Source: Cinclus cinclus
Lineage: Eukaryota > Chordata > Aves > Passeriformes > Cinclidae
Direction of reading: 5' to 3'
DNA: 64,000 nt
Assembly: GCF_963662255.1 (NCBI RefSeq)
Contig: NC_085055.1
Coordinates: forward strand, 1,898,602-1,962,601
Position numbers and translations under genes: made by a program. Under the pieces are notes generated by a model. That model was not told the origin of the DNA, searched no databases, and saw nothing but the letters and a program-made list of their open reading frames with translations. Shown here one piece after another: positions 1 to 30,300 of this stretch (within the stretch, counting starts at the first letter, position 1; the number at the start of each line of letters is the position of its first letter).

Positions 1-890
1 TATTTGTTTAAAAAGAATTTAAAATTCAATTTATTCATTATAAAAAATCTATTTATTTGTTCCAAAAAATCGTATTTATTTGTTTAAAAAGAATTAAAAA
101 TTCAATTTATACGTTATTAAAACAAATCGTATTTATTTGTTCCAAAAATTCAGATTTATTTGCTTACAAATAAATAAAAGTTCAATTTATTCCTTATAAA
201 AAAATTGTATTTATTTGTTACAAAAATTCGGATTTATTTGCATAAAAATAAATAAAAATTCAATTTATTGGTTAAAAAAATCAATTTATTTGTTCCAAAA
301 CATTCCAATTTGTTTGTTTAAAAATGAATAAAAATTCTATATATTCGTTATAAAAAATCGTATTTATCTGTTCCAAAAATTCGGATTTCTTTGCTTAAAA
401 ATAAATAAAAATTCAATGTATTATTTATAAAAAATCGCATTTATTTGTTCCAAAAAATTCGGATTTGTTTGTTTAAAAAGAATTAAAAATTCAATTTTTC
501 AGTTAAAAAAAAATGGATTTATTTGTTAAAAAATTTTTTAAAAAATGGATTTATTTGTTCCAAAAATTCGGATTTGTTTGTTTAAAAGAATTAAAATTTC
601 AATTTATTCATTATAAAAAAATCTTATTTGTTTGTTCCAAAAATTTGGATTTATTTGCTTAAAAATAATTAAAAATTCAATTTATTGGTTAAAAAAAATT
701 TGGATTTATTTGTTAAATAAACCGTATTTATTTGTTAAAAAATTCATTTGTTAAAATTCATATTTATTTGTTTTAAAATAAATTAAAATTCAATTTATTG
801 ATTAAAAAAAATGCGAATTTATTTGTTTAAAAAAGAAAAATTGATATTTATTTGTTAAAAATAATCATATTTATTTGTTTTTTAGAAAAA
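1..890. repeat. AT-rich tandem repeat, about 60-bp unit
   Basis: Degenerate head-to-tail copies of a unit containing TATTTATTTGTTCCAAAAAT and AATAAAAATTCAATTTATT. It lies in an IFT80 intron and continues off the left edge. No gene is seen. Confidence 0.85.
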
Positions 891-899
891 TCATCTAAA

Positions 900-2612
900 A
901 CCCTTTTTTTCCTCATTCCCCAATCATTAAAAATGACAATTTAAAAAGTTTTAATTACTTTTCCTGACCACAATTTTTTAAGAAATGAAGGAATTATTTC
1001 CAATAAATCATATTTGGATTAAATTTTTCCTATATATATTTATTTTTTCCTCATTTCCCAAATGAAGAAAAATGAGAATTTTCAGACATTTCAAAGCCAG
1101 TTTTTATTTTCCCTGACCACAATTTTTTAAGAAATGAAAGAAATATTGTCAATAAATCATTTTTGGATTAAATTTTCCCATTTTCCCTATAAAACCCTTT
1201 TTTCCTCTTTTGTTAAAAAATGAAATAAATTTTTCCAATAAATCATATTTGGATTAAATTTTTCCTATATATATTTATTTTTTCCTCATCTCCCAAATGA
1301 AGAAAAATGAGAATTTTCAGACATTTCAAAGCCAGTTTTTATTTTCCCTGACCACAATTTTTTAAGAAATGAAAGAAATATTGTCAATAAATCATATTTG
1401 GATTAAATTTCCTAATTTTCCTTTAAAATCCTACTTTTTCCTCATTTCTAAATCAAGAAAAATGACAATTTAAAAAGTTTTAATTACTTTTCCTGACCAC
1501 AATTTTTTAAGAAATGAAAGAAATATTTCCAATAAATCATATTTGGATTAAATTTTTCCTATATATATTTATTTTTTCCTCATTTCCCAAATGAAGAAAA
1601 ATGAGAATTTTCAGACATTTCAAAGCCAGTTTTTATTTTCCCTGACCACAATTTTTTAAGAAATGAAAGAAATATTGTCAATAAATCATATTTGGATTAA
1701 ATTTTCCCATTTTCCCTATAAAACCCTTTTTTCCTCTTTTGTTAAAAAATGAAATAAATTTTTCCAATAAATCATATTTGGATTAAATTTTTCCTATATA
1801 TATTTATTTTTTCCTCATCTCCCAAATGAAGAAAAATGAGAATTTTCAGACATTTCAAAGCCAGTTTTTATTTTCCCTGACCACAATTTTTTAAGAAATG
1901 AAAGAAATATTGTCAATAAATCATATTTGGATTAAATTTCCTAATTTTCCTTTAAAATCCTACTTTTTCCTCATTTCTAAATCAAGAAAAATGACAATTT
2001 AAAAAGTTTTAATTACTTTTCCTGACCACAATTTTTTAAGAAATTAAAGAAATATTTCCAATAAATCATATTTGGATTAAATTTTTCCTATATATATTTA
2101 TTTTTTCCTCATTTCCCAAATGAAGAAAAATGAGAATTTTCAGACATTTCAAAGCCAGTTTTTATTTTCCCTGACCACAATTTTTTAAGAAATGAAAGAA
2201 ATATTGTCAATAAATCATATTTGGATTAAATTTTCCCATTTTCCCTATAAAACCCTTTTTTCCTCTTTTGTTAAAAAATGAAATAAATTTTTCCAATAAA
2301 TCATATTTGGATTAAATTTTTCCTATATATATTTATTTTTTCCTCTCTGCCCAATGAAGAAAAATGAGAATTTTCAGACATTTCAAAGCCAGGTTTTAAT
2401 TCTCCTGACCACAATTTTTTAAGAAATGAAGGAATTATTTCCAATAAATCATATTTGGATTAAATTTTCCCTATATATATTTATTTTTTCCTCTCTGCCC
2501 AATGAAGAAAAATGAGAATTTTCAGACATTTCAAAGCCAGGTTTTAATTCTCCTGACCACAATTTTTTAAGAAATGAAAGAAATATTTCCAATAAATCAT
2601 ATTTGGATTAAA
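900..2612. repeat. AT-rich satellite-like array with higher-order period about 530 bp
   Basis: Repeated units contain AAATCATATTTGGATTAAA, TTTTCAGACATTTCAAAGCC and CCTGACCACAATTTTTTAAG. Blocks repeat almost identically about 530 bp apart (compare 1290-1440 with 1820-1970), which indicates a higher-order arrangement. The array ends just before the donor of the IFT80 exon at 2629-2776. Confidence 0.88.
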
Positions 2613-2628
2613 AAGATTTTTTTTTTAC

Positions 2629-22814
<20,186 letters not shown>

Positions 22815-23093
22815 CTCAGTTGTTCAGATGGAGCATCAAAACGACGTGTTGTAACTGTAATAAAAGAATACAAATGCATGTATAAGTATGCATAATTAGC
22901 TTAATATATATGCATACACAAGCAGCCAAAACTGAAAGGGAAGACGCACTAAAATTAAAAGTTCTAAGTAATATTACATCACTGCTAGGGGAAAATAAGC
23001 ACCAAGAAACACCTGAGCTTCAAGAGAATTCTGTTTTTAAATTATCCAACTGAATACGGACAACTTGGATAAGAAATAATGCTGTGAACAGTG

Positions 23094-23141
23094 AGTCCTT
23101 GAATAATTAAGGCTGGAAAAGACTTTTAAGATCAAGCCTGA
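23094..23141 (-). mobile_element. CR1-like fragment
   Basis: A short piece including AATTAAGGCTGGAAAAGACT resembles the avian CR1 3' end in reverse orientation. It is too short for a firm call. Confidence 0.45.
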
Positions 23142-23999
23142 AACATCAGAGGTTGCAGCAGCGGAGATCTCTTGTGCTGACACACAGCCAGGAAAGGAAA
23201 ACCTGGTATTCTCCTTTCAAAACCCAGAACTTTATTGTCACTATTAAGGCATTTTAATCACTCTGTATGTGCCGCTAGAAGGCTGAACGCCCACCCTGGG
23301 CCATCCGCAGGTACATCCGTATGAGCAGCCCACGTATTCCCTACATGCCAAGGAATCCAGCAGCGGCTCCGCTGGAGTTTTAGGAGAGATGTGGCAATAA
23401 GCAGGAGTTAAAGCCAGGAATTCTCCCGACTCGGAGAAGCCAAAGTGCCTCACGCCTCCTCCCTTTCCCATCCGGAGCTGCTGGCCTGGAAATGAGGATC
23501 AGGGACAGCGGAGGAGACGGAGCAGGAGCGGGATGGGGGAAGGAATCCATGGGGAAGGAAAGATGGGGGAGAACCGGGACGGAAAACAGCGGGCGGGATA
23601 GGGAAGGCAACGGGAAGGGATTGGGGAAAGAGCAGGAAAACAGCGGCAGGACGAGGGCAGAGGGAAGGAATGCCACAGCAGCATGGGGGGAACGCTGGAA
23701 AGGAAAAGCAGCCGGGGAAGGCGACACCAAACTCTCCGGGCAGCCTCGGCCACCATCACCCGCTCTTCCCTCCTCCTGCAGCTCTCCCAGAAGCGGATTA
23801 CCCAACTCCTGCCGAGGGCCGACAGCAGCTGGGGGGGCCACCCGCCCTGCCCTCAGCTATCCCCGGAGCTCTCCCTCCCCTCCATCCCTCCGTCCCACGC
23901 CCAGCCGGGGGTCACGGCTCCCGACCCTCTCGCCCACCGCGGGGTGACTCAGCCGAGGGGAGGGGAGCGGCGGCCGCCGCCTCCCCGGAGCGCCTTTAC

Positions 24000-24290
24000 C
24001 TGCGAGGGCAGCGGGAGCGAGAGCGCAGAGCGGCGGCCGGAGCCGCTCCGAGGGGAACGCGGTGCGATCCCACCGACAGCTCCCGGCGGATGTCGCTCCA
24101 AGGGGAACCCGGGACGATCCCGCTCCCCGCGGATCTCGCTCCAAGGGGAACCCGGGACGATCCCGCTCCCCGCGGATCTCGCTCCCGGCAGATTCCCGGG
24201 ACGATCCCGCCTCCCTCCGCGCTGCCTCAGGAGCGGCAGCACCGCTCCCCCTGCCGCCAAGCGCCGCTGTCTCTATGGCGACTTCTCGCG
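24000..24290 (-). other. IFT80: IFT80 putative noncoding exon 1 (5' UTR)
   Basis: On the minus strand a good donor (CGCAG|GTAAAG) ends at 24000 inside the CpG island, upstream of the first coding exon. The 5' end is a guess: it is placed near the TCTCGCGAGA element at 24284. The exon would include about 2.5 copies of a 43-bp GC-rich repeat. No transcript evidence is available, so its extent is uncertain. Confidence 0.45.
24095..24205. repeat. 43-bp GC-rich repeat, about 2.5 copies
   Basis: AAGGGGAACCCGGGACG occurs at 24100-24116 and 24143-24159, with a partial third copy. It lies within the proposed IFT80 5' UTR exon. The same 17-mer, reverse complemented, is the core of the 41-bp array upstream of TRIM59. 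Confidence 0.85.
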
Positions 24291-24293
24291 AGA
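24284..24293. promoter_or_regulatory. TCTCGCGAGA palindromic promoter element
   Basis: An exact 10-bp palindrome TCTCGCGAGA. This element is known from CpG-island and bidirectional promoters of vertebrate housekeeping genes. It sits just upstream of the proposed IFT80 first exon. Confidence 0.75.
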
Positions 24294-24695
24294 TCGCATC
24301 CTCTTCATCCTCCTCCTCCTCCTCCTCCGCCACCTCACGGGTCCCCCCCTCCAGCCCCCCCCCAAGGTGCCACGGCACCGCCCGTTAATTAATTAAACCC
24401 GCTTCAAAATCGCCGCGCTGTCGCCATTTTAAAATTTTCGTTTTCACTTATAAAAACATTTTTAATAATTTTTAAAAAATGTTTTTAAACCGGCGCGCGT
24501 CGCCCTGCAACCAAGCGCCGCCCACTGACCTACTTCTAAAATTGAGATGAACCCCTTTCTCCGCCGGCACGGCCGCCAGGCCGTGTTACCGCGCTGCCCT
24601 CACGCCCCAATGTCTCCCATCCCTCCGTCGGTGCCCACAAAAAGCCGCTCCCGGCGGGTTTGCGGGCGCCTTCCCCTCCCCGCCATAACGAACAC

Positions 24696-24705
24696 AAGAT
24701 GGCGG
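24696..24705 (+). promoter_or_regulatory. YY1-like site near SMC4 start
   Basis: AAGATGGCGG matches the core YY1 motif often found just downstream of, or at, transcription starts. It lies about 200 bp before the SMC4 exon 1 donor. Confidence 0.55.
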
Positions 24706-24779
24706 GCGGGGGCGGCGGTGCCGTTCAAACCCGCGGGCCCGGCCCCTCCCGTCCCAGCCTGCCCCGCGCTTTTCTAACG

Positions 24780-24905
24780 AATTTCGGTTCGAGTTCGCCG
24801 TTTCGGCGCCATTTTCGAGTGTGGAAGCGGCCGAGCTTTTACAGCAGCCGGAGCTGCCCACGCTGCCGCCGCCTCGCCAGGGCACGGAGCCGCCGGGACG
24901 AGCAG
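24780..24905 (+). other. SMC4: SMC4 noncoding exon 1 (5' UTR)
   Basis: The donor AGCAG|GTACGAG follows 24905 within the CpG island. The exon has no ATG in frame with SMC4. The 5' end is approximate. Confidence 0.6.
24801..24815. promoter_or_regulatory. E2F-like site in SMC4 promoter
   Basis: TTTCGGCGCCATTTT resembles an E2F site (TTTSGCGC) followed by a CCATTTT block. Cell-cycle control would suit a condensin gene, but this is motif-level evidence only. Confidence 0.45.
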
Positions 24906-27160
24906 GTACGAGCTGGGCGGGAGGAAGCGATGGTGGCTCGCCTCAGGGTGGTGAGGTAGGGGGGGCTCGGCGGAGGAGAAGGTGCCTTCCTTAGGGGGCT
25001 GCTCCGGGCAGGGGGTGCTGAGAGGATGGTGCTGATTGGGGGGGGATAAGAGATGCTGGGAGAGTTGAGGGGAGACAAGGGATGCTGAGGTGGAGATAAG
25101 GATTCTTGAGGGGAAGGTGCTGAGGGGGCGACAAGGGCTGGTGAAGGGAAGGCGCTGAGGGGAGAGCCGGGGGGTGCTGAGGAGATGGTACTGAGGGCAT
25201 GGCAGGAGGTGCTGAGGGAACGGCGGGCTCTGCCCCACGCCTTATTTCCCCATTTCAGAGGGAAGGAAAGCGGCGGCAGCGCCTTTCCCTGGGCCGGGCT
25301 GTCCCGCTGAGGGTGCCCCGAGGGCCCCGGTCCCGGCCGCTGTCGGCACCGGGCTTGGAGGAGCGGGGCCCAGCCGGGCTGTGCGGCCCAAAGGCTCCCG
25401 CTGTGCCCCTGGGGACCCCCGGGCACCGCGGCTCGGAGGACGGGGGACTGCAGGGACGCGTTTGGGTAGCGGAGAGACCCGATCTCAGTCTGCTTAGAGC
25501 AGGGACCCTTCTAGCCCCGGCTCTGCCTGCTGCTTTGGTGCTTGAAGGGTGGGAGAAAAATCCCAAGAAAGCCCTTAACGATTGGCCCTTAAAAGAGCTG
25601 GACTCGATGATCCCCGTGGGTCCTTTCCAAGTCGGAATATTCTGTGACTTGGAAAGAGCGTGACAAGGGTGCAGTCTGGCTCTTTAGGCTTTAAAAAAGC
25701 CCCAGATTTGTCACTGACAGGGCTTGTCGCTATCAGATTTAATCGGCTGTTAATAAGGAAGCTTTTCTGTCCGTCTCAGTTGGGTTTTCTGTCGCTTTTT
25801 TTTTTCTTTTTTCTTTTTTTTTTTTTTTTTTTTTTTGCCAGCCCCGTAAGGAAAACGGCGCTTGGCAGGAGAGATGCTTTTGCCAAACACCTTCGAGCTG
25901 GTTCGGGGGAGGGGCTGGGCACGAATTTGTTAAATTTGCTAGAGACTATGTGGCAGCTGATTTATCGCGATTTAAAAGCTGAGGTCAAGTAGTTCGGCTT
26001 GTTCATTCTGCTGAAGTATCCGAGGGGGGGAAGGGTTGGGAAGGTAAATAGGTCTATATTGCACAACTCGGTTCGAGTGGAGCAGTTTGGGGGGGAAAAA
26101 AAAGAAATAAATGTGCTTTGAGAGGCTGTAATTGTCCGCGACAGGCATTGCGGAGCAGTTGCGAGCGGGGGCATAGACTGAAATTGCCTGAAAATGAGTT
26201 GTGTGTGTCATTTCCCCCTCCCCCATTGTCCCAAATGAAGGACTCTCATGAGAGTGTGGGCTGGGGGTAGGTCTGAAAACGTCAAATGATTGGCACCAAT
26301 TGTAAGATGACTTTCTAACCACGTCAGTTTTTTATCTTGTGAGAAGTAAACTTTCTCATGTCTGTTTTTCTGCGAGCTCCCTTGGCCACTTGCTGCGATT
26401 TCAACTCTTTGGGGAGAGTTTTGCTCCTCAGTCGTCTTTTCTTCTCACCGGGTGCTTCACCCGTTTGGGGAGCTGTGCCCAAGTGCCAGCTGATGGCTTT
26501 TGTAATGCTCGTCCTTGCTCAGATCGCTTTAACATCCCAGCTCGATGAAGGTATTTCTGTTTTTTATCTCTGAAATGCTGAATGCTGGCAGGAGGGGTTG
26601 TGTTTGTATTTTGTGAGCAGAGAGTGTCGATTTAAAATTACTTAAGTGCAGGTCTTTGCTATAATCACGCAGGGCTTTTGTTTCTCTTGTCTGTTTATCG
26701 ATCTGTCTATATCCGTGCAAATACTTAGCTCGGATTATGGAAAGTAAAACGAGTGTCAGGTCTGAAATATAACGAGTTCTTCCAGGAGAGTAGAGACGTG
26801 TGGCTCTTGGGCTTGTTGTTCAATGTGCCTTTAACTCTTTTTTGCCCCCAGCGGCGCGGTGGCTTTCAGGGGACAAAGTCACTGCCCTGAACGCGTCCCC
26901 ACGAGCTGGCCGCAAGTAGATCCTAATCCAATACTGATCAGGCTCAGCCTCTCCTTTTGGGGGTGATGTATCTTAAAATATATCGTTATGAAGCTGACCT
27001 CGATATTTTGTTTCGCGTTTGAATTTTTTTTTTTTTGTCTTCTAACTTCCTCCAGTGTTATGTTTGTAAATGAGTGGAGCATCTGGGCAGAGGTGTAGGT
27101 GAATTCCTTGCGGGGTTGTAGCTCGGCGCTGGGATCACGGGGTTCTCTTGTTTGTGTTAG
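24906..27160. other. SMC4 intron 1
   Basis: GC-rich at first, with a degenerate G-rich repeat at about 25010-25215 (units such as GGTGCTGAGGGG). It holds a CR1 fragment at 25588 and a T-rich run at 25798-25837. No exon is recognised. Confidence 0.6.
25588..25646 (+). mobile_element. CR1 LINE 3'-end fragment
   Basis: GAGCTGGACTCGATGATCCC followed by GTGGGTCCTTTCCAA is a typical avian CR1 3' end. It is intronic. Confidence 0.7.
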
Positions 27161-27356
27161 CAAAGGAGATAGAGCCCTTCAGTTGTTTGATTGCTTGGAA
27201 TGGAAGGGGAGCAGCCAACAGGGACTGTGCCAGGCAAGAGCACCAAAACCTCCACTGCAGCCCGTGGGAAGGGCAGGGAGCCCTTGGAGGAGTCCTCCAT
27301 GGACGTGGAAGAGGGAAAGGAAGGCACCAGGGAGCCTGACCAAGAACCTCCCCAAG
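27161..27356 (+). CDS. SMC4: SMC4 exon 2 (start codon)
   Basis: The acceptor is TTGTGTTAG, with 39 bases of 5' UTR and then ATG at 27200-27202. It encodes MEGEQPTGTVPGK through EPDQEPPQ, residues 1-52, a poorly conserved tail. The donor is CAAG|GTAGGT, phase 1. The acceptor could instead be five bases later (GCAAAG), without effect on coding. Confidence 0.88.
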
Positions 27357-30300
27357 GTAGGTCTGGGCTGCCTGGCCTGGTGCTGATGGAGCCTCCTTAG
27401 CAGCAAACTTGAATTTCCCAACTCTTCCAGATGGGATTTGCTCTTTTACAAGGCAACTCTGGAACCCCTGGCAATTAAAAACTGCTTTTCAGCTGGTCAA
27501 AAGAGCTTGCAAAGAGTTAAAGGGTTTGGCCCAGTACAAGTGCAAAAGCAGTTTGTAGACTCTCTCCTAATAAAGCCTATTTCAGAGCTCTGATCTGGGA
27601 CATTGTGCTCAAGATTGTGGCACAACAGCAGGATTTTTCAAATTTACAGGCAGCCAATGGTATGGGATTTCTTGGAATGGAATAAATGTCAAGTTTATTT
27701 GCTTGACTCTTTAAATGATTTTACTTTCTTTCTCATGAAACAATGTATTCTCTCGAGTTCCCCCAATTGAGCTTTTGCAGGAAAAAAAAAACCTGCAAAA
27801 CCAGCAGCTGGCTAACTTTTTTAGGGAGCCACATGTGCAGTTGTTGCAGGCAGGAATTTGACCAATACATTGAAATTGGTGGTAAAACCTGCTGCCTGTT
27901 GGAAGGAGGAGTTGCTGGTGCCTGGGGAAAAGCTGCTCTGCAGATATCCAGGGGGGCAGTTTGTTTTTGTACCAAACTTCCTGTCTTTGCAGAGCAGCCC
28001 TGCTGTCACTGCAGCTTTCAGAGCCTCGTGCAGAGATCCCCAAATCTTGCACAGTGACTCTGAAATGTGGCTTTGCACTTATTCATTGGGAAGGCTTTGC
28101 CTGCTTCAGATTTGCAGATTTATTGTGATGGTTGGAGCTGTTGGAATTGCAGGGGGCCTGTTCAAGTGTGTTGGAATAAAAATTGCATAATGAAAGAACA
28201 AACCCAGTGATGGGACATCTTAAGTAGCTCTTAAAAAACATTTTGTTTGTGGAAAGAAGAATTTTAATTCCACTCAGCTCATATTAATAATTGCAGGCCA
28301 AAAAGTACTTAGGTTTCAGACAGAAGTGATGTTTGCTTTTTTGGTTCAACATTTTAAAAGGTGTCAAATCATTGAGAGCTTACAGTTGTTTTTTGTTTGT
28401 TTTTTTTTTTTTTAATCTTTCTGTTTTATTTGGATGGCTTTTAGCAGCCTCAGATGAGGTGGTGGATAATCGAAGTTTAGAAGAGATTCTGGGTAGCATC
28501 CCTCCTCCCCCACCTCCAGCAATGACCAGTGAACCTGGTGCTCCTCGGCTCATGATCACTCACATTGTAAACCAGAACTTCAAATCCTATGCAGGGGAGC
28601 AAACTCTGGGACCTTTCCACAAGGTATCTTTCTTTTTCCTGAAGTAGTTTAGAACTGAAGGTAAGAAGACTTCACTGGGTGGTGTTATTCCTTCCTGCAT
28701 TTTCATCTAAGCTGACCTCGAAATAACTGAAAACATATTTAAGGTTTAGAAGTATTTTGATAGTAATATTCTAAATTAAGTAGAGAAAACAGTTAAGAGC
28801 CACTTTCCAACGCTGTGCAATTTGAATTTGTCAGCACAGCCTAGAAAAACTCTCTTTTCTCTTGATTTCGTTTGCTGCAGAACTTTTAGGGCTGCGTTTG
28901 AAGAAAGAGAATATTTTTTAGTGCCCACAAGAGGCTTAGGTGGCTGAGCGTGAAGCTTTGCTTGTGAAGCGCGGGGCTTTGGGCTGGCCGGTGCAGCTGG
29001 GAGAGCTGAGCTCAGGTGTGGGGCTTCCCTTCACCTTTCACTCCGGCAGCCAGAGCCGAGCTCTGCACCGGCGCCGGGAGCAGCAGCTGTGCCTTGGGCC
29101 GCGGTGGGGCCGGGCGGGACTGGCTTCCCTCTGAGGATCCCTTTCCCCTCCGTGCAGCGCTTCTCGTGTATTATCGGCCCCAACGGCAGCGGCAAATCCA
29201 ACATCATCGATTCCCTGCTCTTTGTGTTCGGCTACCGAGCCCAGAAAATCCGGTCCAAAAAGCTCTCGGTGCTGATCCATAATTCTGACGAGCACAAGGA
29301 CATCCAGAGCTGTTCTGTGGAAGTTCACTTCCAAAAGATCACTGACAAGGTAGGTGGGATTCCAGGTTTGGGTGGTTTTTTGTTTTTTTTTTTTTTTTTT
29401 TTTTCTTTTTCCTTTAAGGAGCTGAAAAGCTTTTAACATTTGCTTGTTTTCGTTGGAGCTGGGGAAAACTTCATAGCATGATTAGTTTACCTTTGGGATC
29501 TAAACCATCAGTGTTAATTAACTTGAAAAATCCTCTGTTGGGTAGTGCAGCTCTTCAAGTCTTAGTAAGGATTCTTTTATTTGCTGCAGGACTAATGTGT
29601 GGTAGATTTCTGTTTGAAAACAATTTAGAAATTTTTATTTGTCATTTTAAGAAGAACTCGTTTTAATTTGTAATCTCGTTTGTCTCAAGTGAATAAATTT
29701 AAATTCTGTTAATTGCAGAAATAATAAAAAATTGTAAGTCTCTTTAGACACGTTAGGTATTCTGAAATGTAGAATACAAACAGGTACTAAGAAATAAAAT
29801 TTAAGCAAAACTTTTCAAAGCAATTAGAAATTATTTTAGGTTATCTAAATTTAGAAAAAACATCTAGTGAATCTGAAACTTATTTACACTTCATGTACTG
29901 TAAACATGCCTGTAATTTTATAACAGATTTTTCAATAAAAATTCTGGACTCCACATTTTATCACTAAATTTTATTGAAGCGGATATTTTGTTTGAATGGA
30001 ATAGAAAGTGTTGGCAAATTAAAAAAATACTTATTTTGCTTGCTGCTTTGTGTACTGATAAAAACTTCAGCAGTTTTTTGTTGATTTAATGCAATTGTGG
30101 TACAAAGAATTTTTCTCTTAATTAACATTTCTTCATGCACATGTGTAAACTTTTAAATTCATGGTCAACCAAAAAAGTGGGAAGTGTACATTGAAATTCC
30201 AAAAATGGTGTGAATAAAGTGGAAGCATTCACAGCCTTTTTTAGGAACTGTTTGAAAATATATATTTTTTTTCTTTTTTGTATTTATCATAACTATATTT

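Larger units (their letters stand above)
23490..25470. promoter_or_regulatory. CpG island, head-to-head promoter of IFT80 (-) and SMC4 (+)
   Basis: A strongly GC- and CpG-rich block separates the IFT80 first exon (donor at 24000, minus) from the SMC4 first exon (donor after 24905, plus). No TATA box is seen near either start. Elements include TCTCGCGAGA at 24284, a YY1-like AAGATGGCGG at 24696 and an E2F-like TTTCGGCGCC at 24801. The two start sites are probably about 500 bp apart. Confidence 0.85.

Noticed and set aside
23670..24396. Plus-strand open frames of about 240 codons in the CpG island
   Set aside because: GC-rich sequence with few stop codons, rich in Pro, Arg and Ala in all frames, overlapping the promoter and IFT80 first exon; no homology recognised.
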